A DNA stretch of 55,753 nt from CAZTQN01 sp964615765 (GTDB lineage: Bacteria; Planctomycetota; Phycisphaerae; Phycisphaerales; UBA1924): assembly GCA_964615765.1 (NCBI GenBank), contig CAZTQN010000028.1, positions 1 through 55,753 of the forward strand, read 5' to 3'. Made by a program: the position numbers and the translations under genes. This document shows positions 1-7,974 of this stretch, in pieces. Positions within the stretch are counted from its first letter, which is position 1. The number at the start of each line of letters is the position of its first letter. The notes beneath the pieces were generated by a model that did no database searches, had not been told where the DNA came from, and saw only the letters and a program-made list of their open reading frames with translations.

Positions 1-1040
1 GTTCCGGCTACGGCCGGCCCGTGCTCATCGAGCGTCCCCGGCGTGGGCGCGGGCGCCGCGGGCGCGCTCGCGCGGGTGGGTTTGGCCGCCGCCTCCGCCT
101 TGGCCGCCGCCGCCTGAATGGCCGCCTCGAGCGCCCCGCCTTCTGTCGCGAGTTGTTCGTCGAGGGCCTTGACGCTGAGCGGCGCGCCCGTCGGCACCGG
201 CCCGGCCGCCGGCTTCGCCGCCGGGGCGTGCGCCGCCGGCTCGTGGGCGGCGTGCGCCGCCGCCTCCGCCGCCTGCAGGTCCTCCTCCACATGCCCCAAC
301 GCCTGCGGGGCCACGAACTGCGGATCGTCCCCCTCATCGGCCCGGTGCCCGGCGCCCGCCTTTGCCGCGGGCGCGGCGGCCGGCTGCGGTGCGTGGCCCG
401 CGTGGGCCGCGGGCGCCGGCGCGGTCGGCGCCGGCGCTTCTTCAACGGCCGGTCGCGCGTCGGGCGGCACGCCCAGCGCCGGGTCCGTCACATCCGCCGA
501 CAGCGCGTGCTGGTCCGCCTCGATCGCCGCCAACAGGTCGGCTTCCGTCACATCCCCTTCGACCTGGGCCAGCACTTGGTCCAGCGGGGCGGCCGCTCCG
601 CCCGCGCCCTCGCCCGTCGCCGGGGCGGAAAGTCCCCCGCCCGCATCCGCCGAGAGTGGGGGGGTGCCGGCCGGAATGGGGTCGCTCAGGATCGGGGCCG
701 GCACGGGCACGCTGTCGGCGTCGCCCTCGGCGGGCGTGGGCGGCGCTGGCGGCGGAGGCACGGCCGCCGTCGGGCCCAGCGGGCCCGGGGCCGTCTGCTC
801 GATGTCCGCACTGGCCTGTTCCAGCAGCGCGTCGACCAGCGCATCATCCAGCCCGCCCGGCAGATCAACGCTCGCGGGCGAGGGCGCATCCGACGAGGGC
901 GATCCCGATGGGGGGAGGGGGGGTTGGTCCGAGAGGTCTTTGTTCAATGCCGCCGCCGCCGCGTCAATGTCCTTGAGCAGCGTGTCGATGCGAGCGTCCA
1001 ACTCGCCGATCTGCTGGAGTTGGTCGGTGGCTTCGGGCAT
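1..1040 (-). CDS. Ala/Pro-rich acidic protein, C-terminus outside window
   Basis: This reading frame is open from an ATG at 1040 down to the window edge, giving 346 codons with no stop. I do not recognise a family. The N-terminus (MPEATDQLQQIGELDARIDT) looks helical and coiled. It is followed by long Pro/Ala linkers with short acidic helical segments such as LDDALVDALLEQASADIEQT and TEADLLAAIEADQHALSADV. A Lys/Ala-rich helix (ALEAAIQAAAAKAEAAAKPT) lies near the visible end. The repeated pattern of short amphipathic segments joined by linkers suggests a scaffold or partner-binding protein whose folded domain lies beyond the edge. Codon positions are coherent throughout, unlike the plus-strand frames here. 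It is divergent from rsmE. Confidence 0.6.
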   Translation of the reverse strand, partial: MPEATDQLQQIGELDARIDTLLKDIDAAAAALNKDLSDQPPLPPSGSPSSDAPSPASVDLPGGLDDALVDALLEQASADIEQTAPGPLGPTAAVPPPPAPPTPAEGDADSVPVPAPILSDPIPAGTPPLSADAGGGLSAPATGEGAGGAAAPLDQVLAQVEGDVTEADLLAAIEADQHALSADVTDPALGVPPDARPAVEEAPAPTAPAPAAHAGHAPQPAAAPAAKAGAGHRADEGDDPQFVAPQALGHVEEDLQAAEAAAHAAHEPAAHAPAAKPAAGPVPTGAPLSVKALDEQLATEGGALEAAIQAAAAKAEAAAKPTRASAPAAPAPTPGTLDEHGPAVAG

Positions 1041-1137
1041 GCATGGACCGCGCCGGGTCGCTCCATCATCGACAGCGGCCCCCGCCGACTCAAGCCCGAA
1101 CGCACGCCGATCGGCGTCGGGACGGCAAGGATTCGCC

Positions 1138-1902
1138 GTGCACAGGGTCTGGTACGACGGCCATTCGGTGGAAACGGGAGGTCTGGTCGAGGTTCTCGGC
1201 GAGGAGGCCGCCCACGCGCTCCGCGTCAAACGCCTGGCCCCAGGCGAGGTCCTGGAACTCATCGACGGGCTCGGCACCGTCCTGACCGCCGCCGTCGAGC
1301 CCGACGCCCCCGACCATCTTCACACCCCCGCCGGTCGAGGCAAGCCCCGGCGAGGAGAACCGGTGCTCCGCGTCCGCGTGACCGGCCGCCGCGTCCAGCC
1401 GCCCGTCCGCCCGCAGGTCGAGATCCTCTCCGCCACCCCCAAGGGCGATCGCCTGCCATCGATGGTCGATCAGTTGTGCCAACTGGGCGTGGCCCGGTGG
1501 GGCGTGCTGACGACCGAACGCAGCGTGGTCGAGCCGCGCGAGGGCAAGCTCGAGCGCCTCGAGCGCGTCGTGCGTGAATCCTGCAAGCAGTCCGGCCGCG
1601 CCTGGGCCATGGAGATCGCCCCGGCCCCCGTCACACTCGACGAAGCGCTGCGGGCTCCGCCCGACACGCGCGTGCTGTGCGCCGACGCCGGCGGCGGGCC
1701 CATCGCGTCCATCATCGATGCTTCGCCCACGCCGCGGGTCCGCGTGCTCATCGGGCCCGAGGGTGGCTGGACCGAGCGCGAGCGGGACATGGCCCGCGCC
1801 GCGGGCGCGGCGACCCTGGGCCTGGGCCCGCACGTGCTGCGCATCGAGACGGCCGCCGTCGCCGCCGCCGCCGTGCTGCTCGCCAACGGCGCCGTCGTCT
1901 AG
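1138..1902 (+). CDS. rsmE: 16S rRNA (uracil1498-N3)-methyltransferase RsmE
   Basis: RsmE methylates N3 of U1498 in 16S rRNA using S-adenosylmethionine and belongs to the SPOUT superfamily with a trefoil knot. The 254-residue product has the N-terminal PUA-like part (HRVWYDGHS, then VLGEEAAHALRVKRLAPGE). The two knot motifs of the family are present: LIGPEGGWTERE near residues 205-216 and LGPHVLRIETAAVAA near 229-243. Length fits the usual ~245 residues. I chose the GTG at 1138 because homologues start with a short segment ending in R-x-(F/W/Y). The frame is open further upstream to an ATG at 1039, which would add 33 Ser/Arg/Ala-rich residues and overlap the divergent gene, so I disfavour it. 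Confidence 0.88.
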   Translation: MHRVWYDGHSVETGGLVEVLGEEAAHALRVKRLAPGEVLELIDGLGTVLTAAVEPDAPDHLHTPAGRGKPRRGEPVLRVRVTGRRVQPPVRPQVEILSATPKGDRLPSMVDQLCQLGVARWGVLTTERSVVEPREGKLERLERVVRESCKQSGRAWAMEIAPAPVTLDEALRAPPDTRVLCADAGGGPIASIIDASPTPRVRVLIGPEGGWTERERDMARAAGAATLGLGPHVLRIETAAVAAAAVLLANGAVV

Positions 1903-1940
1903 CATGCGCTGGCACACACTATTTTTTCCGGGAGGGCACA

Positions 1941-3266
1941 ATGCGCACAGGTCACGGGTCGTTGTCGGTTCTCGCGGCGGTCGCGCTCTGCGGGGTCACG
2001 CTCGCGGAGCCCAAGCCGTCCGCGCCATCCGCACCTCAGCCGCCGAGCCAGCCCAGCGTGCAGCCGGCCGGCCAGCCCGCGGCCCAGCCGGCGGGCGCGC
2101 GGGCCCGCATGCTCAGCGACGCCGATCGCGCCCGTGCGATCGAGATCATCCGCAAGGCCGAGGCCTTCCTGCGCAGCAGGCAGGACCAGGAATCCGGCGG
2201 GTGGTCCTTGCCCAAGCCGGGGGCCGACGGCAAGACCCCGCCCCAGCTCCCGGGCATCTCCGCGCTGGTGCTCATGGGCATGGCGATGGACCCCGCGCCC
2301 GGCGAGGCGGCCCAGCAGTCGATCGCGCTCGGCACCAAGTACCTGCTCAACCTCGCGCAGCCCGACGGCGGGATCTACGACGGGCTGCTCCCGTCGTACA
2401 ACACCGCCCTCGCCGTCTCGGCCCTCAGCCGCATCAAGACCCCGCAAGCGCAGGACGCCGTCCGCCGCGGCGTCGAGTTCCTCAAGAAACTGCAGTGGAG
2501 CGAGGACTCCGACCCGTCGCTGGGCGGGAACGAAGCGGCCAAGCCGATCACGCGTGAGCACCCGTTCTACGGCGGCGTGGGCTACGGGCGGCACGGGCGG
2601 CCGGACAACTCGAACCTCAACATCTTCATGCAGGCGATGCAGGACGCCGGCGTCTCCGCCGACGATCCCGCCGTGCAGCGCGCCCTGGTCTTCCTGCAGC
2701 GCACGCAGATGGACGAGCGCATCAACGACATGCCCTACGCCAAGGGCTCGCGCCAGGGCGGGTTCGTGTACGCGACTGCGGAAAACGCCCAGAGCGTCGA
2801 CGGGCGCGCGGGCCAGAGCATGGCCGGCACCATCGACGAAACGCTCAGCGACGGCACCAAAGCCAGCCGCCTCCGCGCCTACGGGAGCATGACCTACGCC
2901 GGCTTCAAGTCGTACCTCTACGCCAACCTGCCGCGCACCGACCGGCGCGTCGCCGCCGCCTACGACTGGATCCGCAGCAACTACACCGTCGAAGAAAATC
3001 CCGGCCTGGGCACCGACGGCATGTACTACTACTACGTCGTCCTCGCCCGCGCCCTCCGCGCCTGGGGCGAGCCGACCATCCCCACGCTCAACTCCGCCGG
3101 CGAGCCCGCGGGCGACAAGCGCTGGGCCGAAGATCTGCTCAACCGTCTCGCGGGCCTGCAACAGGACGACGGCTCGTTCAAGAGCGTCGACGACCGCTGG
3201 ATGGAAAACGACCCCGTGCTGATCACGGCGTACGCCGTCGTCGCGCTGCGACACTGCGTGCAGTAA
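1941..3266 (+). CDS. Exported prenyltransferase/squalene-cyclase-fold repeat protein
   Basis: The 441-residue product starts at an ATG 5-10 bases after a GGAGGG ribosome site. It begins with a signal-like stretch (residues 1-22, ending TLAEP) followed by a Pro/Gln/Ala linker. From about residue 55 on it carries alternating helices with QxxxGGW-type repeats: RQDQESGGWSLP, AQPDGGIYDGLLPSYNTALAV, GLQQDDGSFKS. This is the alpha/alpha toroid of the terpene cyclase, prenyltransferase and complement group. The DxDD catalytic motif of squalene-hopene cyclases is not visible, so cyclase activity should not be assumed. In planctomycetes such exported proteins are common and of unknown role. It ends in a low-complexity gap convergent with the HxlR gene. 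Confidence 0.8.
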   Translation: MRTGHGSLSVLAAVALCGVTLAEPKPSAPSAPQPPSQPSVQPAGQPAAQPAGARARMLSDADRARAIEIIRKAEAFLRSRQDQESGGWSLPKPGADGKTPPQLPGISALVLMGMAMDPAPGEAAQQSIALGTKYLLNLAQPDGGIYDGLLPSYNTALAVSALSRIKTPQAQDAVRRGVEFLKKLQWSEDSDPSLGGNEAAKPITREHPFYGGVGYGRHGRPDNSNLNIFMQAMQDAGVSADDPAVQRALVFLQRTQMDERINDMPYAKGSRQGGFVYATAENAQSVDGRAGQSMAGTIDETLSDGTKASRLRAYGSMTYAGFKSYLYANLPRTDRRVAAAYDWIRSNYTVEENPGLGTDGMYYYYVVLARALRAWGEPTIPTLNSAGEPAGDKRWAEDLLNRLAGLQQDDGSFKSVDDRWMENDPVLITAYAVVALRHCVQ

Positions 3267-3279
3267 CGATCACCACCTC

Positions 3280-3330
3280 CCCGCCCCTCGCCCCTGACCT
3301 CTGACCTCTGACCTCTAGCCCCTGCCCCGC
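3280..3330. repeat. Intergenic pyrimidine-rich repeat with GACCTCT units
   Basis: Three perfect tandem copies of GACCTCT occupy 3296-3316, flanked by CCCCTCGCCCCT and AGCCCCTGCCCC variants. The tract fills the gap between two convergent stop codons. Similar tracts occur at 20392-20442, 23243-23302 (reverse orientation), 23436-23470 and 39762-39798. Confidence 0.7.
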
Positions 3331-3888
3331 TCACTTCCCCGCGGCGTCCGTCTCACCCGGCGTCGCGCTCGCGATGCCGAGCAGGTCCGCGTGCTTGGTC
3401 GCCCAGGCGCACAGCGACTGCAACGCGTCCTTGAGTTCGCGTCCCGCGGGCGTGATGGCGTACTCCACGCTGGGCGGGACCGTCGGGTGCACCGTGCGGG
3501 CCACCAGGCCGAACTTTTCCAACCGCCGGAGCTGCTGCGTCAGCACCTTCTGCGAGATGCCCGGCAGTTCGCGCTGCAGCGCGCTGAACCGCATCGGCGC
3601 CTCGATCAGCCGGTGCATGATCAGGATCGCCCACTTGCTCGCGATGGTCTCGAGCGCCTTCTGGGCCGGACAACTCGGCTGGTACACGCTCCCCGCTTCG
3701 CCCGCGGGGCGCGGCGACCGCGCACGCTTGCTCTCCACGCTCCCGACCGTCGGCGCCGTAGCGCCGTTCCCCGCCCCGTGCGTATGACCGTTGCCGGCCG
3801 GCTTGAGCGCGGTGGCCCCAACGTCCAATGTCTTGGGCGGCAGGGGCCGACGCGTCGCCTTTGTTTGCGGCTCGTCCATGAGGATCAT
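3331..3888 (-). CDS. HxlR-family transcriptional regulator (long N-terminal tail)
   Basis: HxlR/YodB-type regulators are dimeric winged-helix proteins that often sense quinones, aldehydes or oxidants through a conserved cysteine. The C-terminal 110 residues match: YQPSCPAQKALETIASKW carries the conserved Cys-Pro and the W of the first helix, and MRFSALQRELPGISQKVLTQ is the recognition helix region. LEKFGLVARTVHPTVPPSVEY follows as the wing. About 70 residues of Lys/Ala/Gly-rich sequence precede the domain, which is longer than usual. Start is uncertain: ATG at 3888 or 3879, neither with a ribosome site. It is divergent from a redox operon at 4122-7916, which it probably controls. Confidence 0.85.
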   Translation of the reverse strand: MILMDEPQTKATRRPLPPKTLDVGATALKPAGNGHTHGAGNGATAPTVGSVESKRARSPRPAGEAGSVYQPSCPAQKALETIASKWAILIMHRLIEAPMRFSALQRELPGISQKVLTQQLRRLEKFGLVARTVHPTVPPSVEYAITPAGRELKDALQSLCAWATKHADLLGIASATPGETDAAGK

Positions 3889-3929
3889 GTTAGAACGTGC
3901 AGTCACCGGTACGAACACTCGACCGGATG

Positions 3930-3945
3930 GTTTCTGACCAGTAAC
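3930..3945. promoter_or_regulatory. Candidate HxlR operator (16-bp dyad)
   Basis: The sequence GTTTCTGACCAGTAAC reads GTT-N-CTG-NN-CAG-N-AAC on either strand, that is, 12 of 16 positions obey perfect two-fold symmetry in the arms. It lies in the 233-base gap between the regulator and the SDR gene, about 42 bases from the regulator start. A second dyad, ACATC-tcg-GATGT, is at 3952-3964. HxlR-family proteins bind such short dyads near divergent promoters; which regulator binds here is inferred from position only. Confidence 0.5.
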
Positions 3946-4121
3946 TTCGGCACATCTCGGATGTACACGGCACCGACCGGTCCTGATGGCCGACCCGGGA
4001 TCTGCACCCAACTCGTCCGGAATGTCGGAACCCGACCTCCGACTGCGGTATCACACCGATCAGCGTGGTGCGGGGCGGTGTGTCCAAGGCGGGGGAAGGG
4101 CGGGGCGGTCAGGAGCGGTTG

Positions 4122-4898
4122 ATGAGCACTTCCGAGTTTCAGGGTCAGACGGCGTTGATCACCGGCGGCACCAGCGGCATCGGCAAGGCGGCGGTGCTCG
4201 CGCTCGCCGGGCTGGGCGCCAACGTTGTTTTTACCGGGCGTCGGGCCCCGGAGGGCGAGGCCGTCGCCGCCGCCGCGACCAAGGCGGGCGAGGGCAAGGG
4301 CAAGGTTCTGTTCGTGCAGGGCGATGTCACGCGTGAGGCCGACGTCGAGAAGGCCGTCAAGGCGGCGGTCGCCATCAACGGACGCCTGAGCTACGCGTTC
4401 AACAACGCCGGGGTCGAACTCGCCGGCGTCGCCACCACCGACGCCACGCCCGAGCAGTACCACAAGGTCATGGACATCAACGTGCTGGGCGTGCTGCTGA
4501 GCATGAAGCACGAGATCCGCGCCATGTCCGCCTCGGGCGGCGGGTCGATCGTCAACACCTCGTCGATCGCCGGCTCGATCGGCATGCCGACGGCGGGCAT
4601 CTACATCGCCAGCAAGCACGCCGTGCTCGGGCTGACCAAGTCCGCCGCGCTCGAGGTCGCCAAGAGCAACATCCGCGTCAACGCCGTCTCCCCGGCCGCG
4701 ATCGAGACCGAGATGCTCCATCGCTTCACGGGCAATGGGAACCCGGACATGGTCAACTGGCTGACCTCGCTTCACCCGATCGGGCGACTCGGCAAGTCCG
4801 AAGAGATCGCCCGCCCCGTGCTGTTCCTGTTCTCCAAGGACGCCAGCTACATCACCGGGCACGACCTCCGCGTCGACGGGGCCTTCACCGCGCAATGA
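4122..4898 (+). CDS. Short-chain dehydrogenase/reductase (SDR)
   Basis: The 258-residue product is a classical SDR oxidoreductase using NAD(P)H. Visible motifs are the TGGTSGIG cofactor loop at residues 14-21, the NNAG motif after the fourth strand, the catalytic Ser near 148 (NTSSIAG) and the YIASK pair Tyr161/Lys165. The tail SKDASYITGHDLRVDGAFTAQ is the usual C-terminal substrate-loop segment. The start at 4122 has an AGGAG ribosome site eight bases upstream. Its stop overlaps the start of the next gene by four bases (ATGA), indicating translational coupling. Substrate cannot be told from sequence; the neighbours suggest a reactive carbonyl or quinone-derived substrate. Confidence 0.9.
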   Translation: MSTSEFQGQTALITGGTSGIGKAAVLALAGLGANVVFTGRRAPEGEAVAAAATKAGEGKGKVLFVQGDVTREADVEKAVKAAVAINGRLSYAFNNAGVELAGVATTDATPEQYHKVMDINVLGVLLSMKHEIRAMSASGGGSIVNTSSIAGSIGMPTAGIYIASKHAVLGLTKSAALEVAKSNIRVNAVSPAAIETEMLHRFTGNGNPDMVNWLTSLHPIGRLGKSEEIARPVLFLFSKDASYITGHDLRVDGAFTAQ

Positions 4899-5614
4899 AC
4901 GTCTTAATCGTCCACGCACACCCGGAGCCGAACTCCTTCAACGGCGCGATGACCCGCCGGGCCGAGCAGGCCCTCGCCGCGGCGGGTCATCGCGTGGTCG
5001 TCAGCGACCTGTACGCGATGGGCTTCAACCCCGTCTCCGATCGGCGGAACTTCCGCTCCGTCGCCGACGCGTCGTACTACAAGCAGTCGGTCGAAGAGAA
5101 GCACGCGCACAAGACCGACTCCTTCGCGCCCGACATCGCCGCCGAGATGGACAAGCTCTTCGCGTGCGACGCGCTGATCTTCCAGTTCCCGCTCTGGTGG
5201 TTCAGCGTGCCGGCGATCCTCAAAGGCTGGGTCGACCGCGTGTTCGCCTCCGGGCGCGTCTACGGCGGGGGCAAGTGGTACAACCACGGGACCATGGTCG
5301 GCAAACGCGCCATGTGCGCCCTCACCACCGGCGGCTCGCTCGACATCTACGCCCCCGACGGGCTCAACGGCGATCTGCACGAGCAGATCCTCTTCCACAT
5401 CAACCACGGCATGTTCGCCTTCACCGGCTTCACCGTCGTCAAACCCTTCGTCGTCCCCGGCCCGGCCGGCATGACGCCCGAACAGCGCGAACAGGCCCTC
5501 GCCGCCTACGCCGACGCCGTCGTCAAACTCCCGACGCTGCCGACGTACGAGTACCCGCCGATCGAGGCGTTCGATCCGGACACCTACCGGCGCATCAGCC
5601 CGCCCAAGGCGTGA
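4895..5614 (+). CDS. NAD(P)H dehydrogenase (quinone), flavodoxin fold
   Basis: This 239-residue protein matches the NQO1/NQO2-MdaB group of FAD/FMN-dependent two-electron quinone reductases. It opens with VLIVHAHPEPNSFNGAM (flavin phosphate-binding loop). It contains QFPLWWFSVPAILKGWVDRV, the hallmark aromatic segment lining the flavin site, and YGGGKWYNHG followed by CALTTGG. Length and motif order fit the mammalian-type NQO branch more than short MdaB proteins. Two-electron reduction of quinones avoids semiquinone radicals, which fits the other members of this run. It overlaps the SDR stop by four bases and is followed by a 97-base gap before the next gene. Confidence 0.9.
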   Translation: MNVLIVHAHPEPNSFNGAMTRRAEQALAAAGHRVVVSDLYAMGFNPVSDRRNFRSVADASYYKQSVEEKHAHKTDSFAPDIAAEMDKLFACDALIFQFPLWWFSVPAILKGWVDRVFASGRVYGGGKWYNHGTMVGKRAMCALTTGGSLDIYAPDGLNGDLHEQILFHINHGMFAFTGFTVVKPFVVPGPAGMTPEQREQALAAYADAVVKLPTLPTYEYPPIEAFDPDTYRRISPPKA

Positions 5615-5711
5615 TACGCGCGCCCGTACCAGACGGTGCGTGGGTCAGTCGGCGCGTTGACCGGTTACAGTCCCGTGCGTGCGCCGCGCGCGCGCCATCA
5701 GGAGACTCACC

Positions 5712-6722
5712 ATGATCCGCGCCCTCGCCGCCACCAGCGCCAAAGGTTCGCTCAAGCCCATCGAGTTCGATCCCGGTCCGCTCGGCGATGAGCAGGTCGA
5801 GATCGCCGTGGAGGCCTGCGGCATCTGCCACAGCGATCTCTCCATGCTCAACAACGAGTGGGGCATGACCGCGTTCCCCTTCGTGCCGGGGCACGAGGTC
5901 GTCGGCAAGGTCGCGGCCCTCGGACCAAAGGCCCGCAACCTCACCCTCGGCCAGACCGTCGGCCTGGGCTGGTTCAGCCAGTCCTGCATGGCCTGCCGCA
6001 GTTGCATGGGCGGCGACCACAACCTCTGCCCCAGCAACGAACAGACGATCGTGGGGCGACACGGCGGGTTCGCCACGCGCGTCCGCGCTCACTGGGCCTG
6101 GACCACGCCCATCCCCGCCGGCGTCGACCCGCGCAGCGCCGGGCCTCTGCTCTGCGGCGGCGTCACCGTCTTCAACCCGCTCGTGCAGAACGATGTCCGC
6201 CCGACGCAGCGCGTCGGCGTCGTCGGCATCGGCGGGCTCGGGCACATGGCCCTCAAGTTCATGAACAAGTGGGGGTGCGAGGTCTTCGCGTTCACCTCCA
6301 GCGACGCCAAGGCCGCCGAGGTCAAGGCCCTCGGCGCTCACCATGCCGTCAACTCCCGCGATGACGCCCAGCTCGCCAAGATCAAGGGCGGGCTCGACTT
6401 CATCCTTGTGACGGCCAACGCCGACCTCAACTGGGCGGCGTTTATCGAGTGTCTCGCGCCCCGCGGCCGGCTGCACTTTGTCGGCGTGCCGCCCTCCCCC
6501 GTCGCGGCCCACGTCTTCCCGCTCATCATGGGCCAGCGCTCCATCTCCGCCACGCCCCTGGGCAGCCCGGTGACGACGGCGACGATGCTCGACTTCTGCG
6601 CGCGGCACAAAATTGCCCCGGTCGCCGAGTACTTCCCGATGAGCAAGGCCAACGAGGCCCTGCACCACCTGCACGAGGGCAAGGCCCGCTACCGCATCGT
6701 GCTGGAGAACGACCTGCGCTAA
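5712..6722 (+). CDS. Zinc-dependent alcohol dehydrogenase (YahK/CAD type)
   Basis: The 336-residue medium-chain dehydrogenase has the catalytic zinc motif ACGICHSDLSML (Cys39), GHE in the next segment and the structural zinc cluster CMACRSCMGGDHNLC. The Rossmann loop GIGGLGHMALKF follows. It belongs to the NADP(H)-preferring cinnamyl-alcohol/aldehyde reductase group that includes E. coli YahK, which reduces a wide range of aldehydes. I chose the ATG at 5712 because of the GGAGACTC ribosome site just upstream; an upstream extension would be Arg-rich. It sits third in the redox run, probably transcribed with it or from the 97-base gap before it. Confidence 0.9.
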   Translation: MIRALAATSAKGSLKPIEFDPGPLGDEQVEIAVEACGICHSDLSMLNNEWGMTAFPFVPGHEVVGKVAALGPKARNLTLGQTVGLGWFSQSCMACRSCMGGDHNLCPSNEQTIVGRHGGFATRVRAHWAWTTPIPAGVDPRSAGPLLCGGVTVFNPLVQNDVRPTQRVGVVGIGGLGHMALKFMNKWGCEVFAFTSSDAKAAEVKALGAHHAVNSRDDAQLAKIKGGLDFILVTANADLNWAAFIECLAPRGRLHFVGVPPSPVAAHVFPLIMGQRSISATPLGSPVTTATMLDFCARHKIAPVAEYFPMSKANEALHHLHEGKARYRIVLENDLR

Positions 6723-6773
6723 CGCCGCGGCCCCCGCCGCATCGCGCCGGCGCCAGCCCTCGAAAGACCCCGC

Positions 6774-7916
6774 ATGCCCGACCTGTTCACGCCCGTCCGG
6801 CTCGGCCCGTACACGCTGCCGAACCGGGTCTTCATGGCCCCGCTCACGCGCTGCCGCGCCGGCGCGGGGTACGTGCCGAATGAACTCAACGCCCGCTACT
6901 ACGCCCAGCGGGCCGACCCCGTCGCCGGCGCCGGGCTCATCATCTCGGAAGCCGCCCAGATCAGCCAGCAGGGCATGGGCTACCGCGACACGCCCGGCCT
7001 GTACACCCGCGCGCAGGCCGCGGGCTGGCGGCTGGTGACCGACGCCGTGCACGCCCGCGGCGGGCGTATCTACGCCCAGCTCTGGCATGTCGGACGCATC
7101 TCGCACCCGGACTTCCAGCCCGGCGGTGGGCTGCCCGTCTCGTCGTCCGCGTTCAACCCGGGCGGCGAGTCCGGCACGCCCGACGGCTCCCGCAAGCCCC
7201 GCGTCACGCCGCGCGCCCTCAAACGCGACGAGATCCCCGGCGTCATCAACGACTACCGCCACGCCGCCAACATCGCGCTCGAAGCCGGCTTCGACGGCGT
7301 CGAGCTCCACGGCGCCAACGGCTACCTACCGCACCAGTTCCTCTCCAGCGGCGTCAACCACCGCACCGACGACTACGGCGGGCCGGTCGAAAACCGGGCC
7401 CGCTTCCTCCTGGAAGCCGCCCGCGCACTCATCGATGTCTGGGGCCCATCCCGCGTCGGCGTCCGCCTGAGCCCGAACACCGCGTCCGGCGACACGCCCC
7501 GCGGCACGCCCGGCACCATCGAGGACCACGACCCGCGGACCACCTTCGCCTACGCCGTGCGAGCGCTCAATGACCTCCGCGTCGGCTATCTGCACATCAT
7601 GGAGACGGTCTCGACTTGGCCCAGCGTGCAGCCGCCGATCCCCGTGTCGTTCTTCCGACCGATGTACACAACACCCGGCGGCGTGCTCATCACCAACGCC
7701 GGCTTCAACTACGCCAAGGCCGACGCCTACTTGCGCGCGGGGCACTGCGACGCCGTCGCCTTCGGCACGCTGTTCATCGCCAACCCCGACCTGACGGCCC
7801 GCTTCCGCCTGGAATCGCAAGGCCGCACCGACGTGCCGTACAACACGCCCGACCACAGCACCTACTACGGCGGGGGCGAGAAGGGGTACACGGACTATCC
7901 GGCGCTTGCGCAGTAA
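6774..7916 (+). CDS. Old Yellow Enzyme family alkene reductase
   Basis: The 380-residue protein is an FMN-dependent ene-reductase of the NemA/OYE group, which reduces activated C=C bonds in enones, maleimides and nitro compounds with NAD(P)H. It starts LFTPVRLGPYTLPNRVFMAPLTRCRA and contains GRIYAQLWHVGRISHPDFQP. The substrate-binding triad lies in HGANGY, giving His179, Asn182 and Tyr184. GVRLSPNT and YLRAGHCDAVAFGTLFIANPDL form the C-terminal phosphate-binding part of the barrel. It closes the four-gene redox run. In other bacteria OYE genes are often under a repressor that senses electrophiles through a cysteine, consistent with the HxlR gene at the other end. Confidence 0.93.
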   Translation: MPDLFTPVRLGPYTLPNRVFMAPLTRCRAGAGYVPNELNARYYAQRADPVAGAGLIISEAAQISQQGMGYRDTPGLYTRAQAAGWRLVTDAVHARGGRIYAQLWHVGRISHPDFQPGGGLPVSSSAFNPGGESGTPDGSRKPRVTPRALKRDEIPGVINDYRHAANIALEAGFDGVELHGANGYLPHQFLSSGVNHRTDDYGGPVENRARFLLEAARALIDVWGPSRVGVRLSPNTASGDTPRGTPGTIEDHDPRTTFAYAVRALNDLRVGYLHIMETVSTWPSVQPPIPVSFFRPMYTTPGGVLITNAGFNYAKADAYLRAGHCDAVAFGTLFIANPDLTARFRLESQGRTDVPYNTPDHSTYYGGGEKGYTDYPALAQ

Positions 7917-7930
7917 GAAAGCCGCGGGCC

Positions 7931-7974
7931 GAGCGAATCACCGCGTCACCGGGTCACCGCGTCACCGCCACCGG
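7931..7974. repeat. Intergenic TCACCGCG-type repeat between convergent genes
   Basis: Four degenerate 8-10-base units of the form (G)TCACCGCG/TCACCGGG follow each other and run into the last codons of the minus-strand peptidase gene. A larger relative with both orientations is at 33894-33988. Confidence 0.55.

Noticed and set aside
8..445. Arg-rich 145-residue minus-strand frame
   Set aside because: Out-of-frame shadow of the Ala/Pro-rich protein; composition almost only Arg/Pro/Ser.
21..1902. Long plus-strand open frames over the left end (21-1577, 118-1137 part)
   Set aside because: Arg/Ala/Pro-rich translations with no family match; the minus-strand frame at 1-1040 has coherent composition and rsmE explains the rest.
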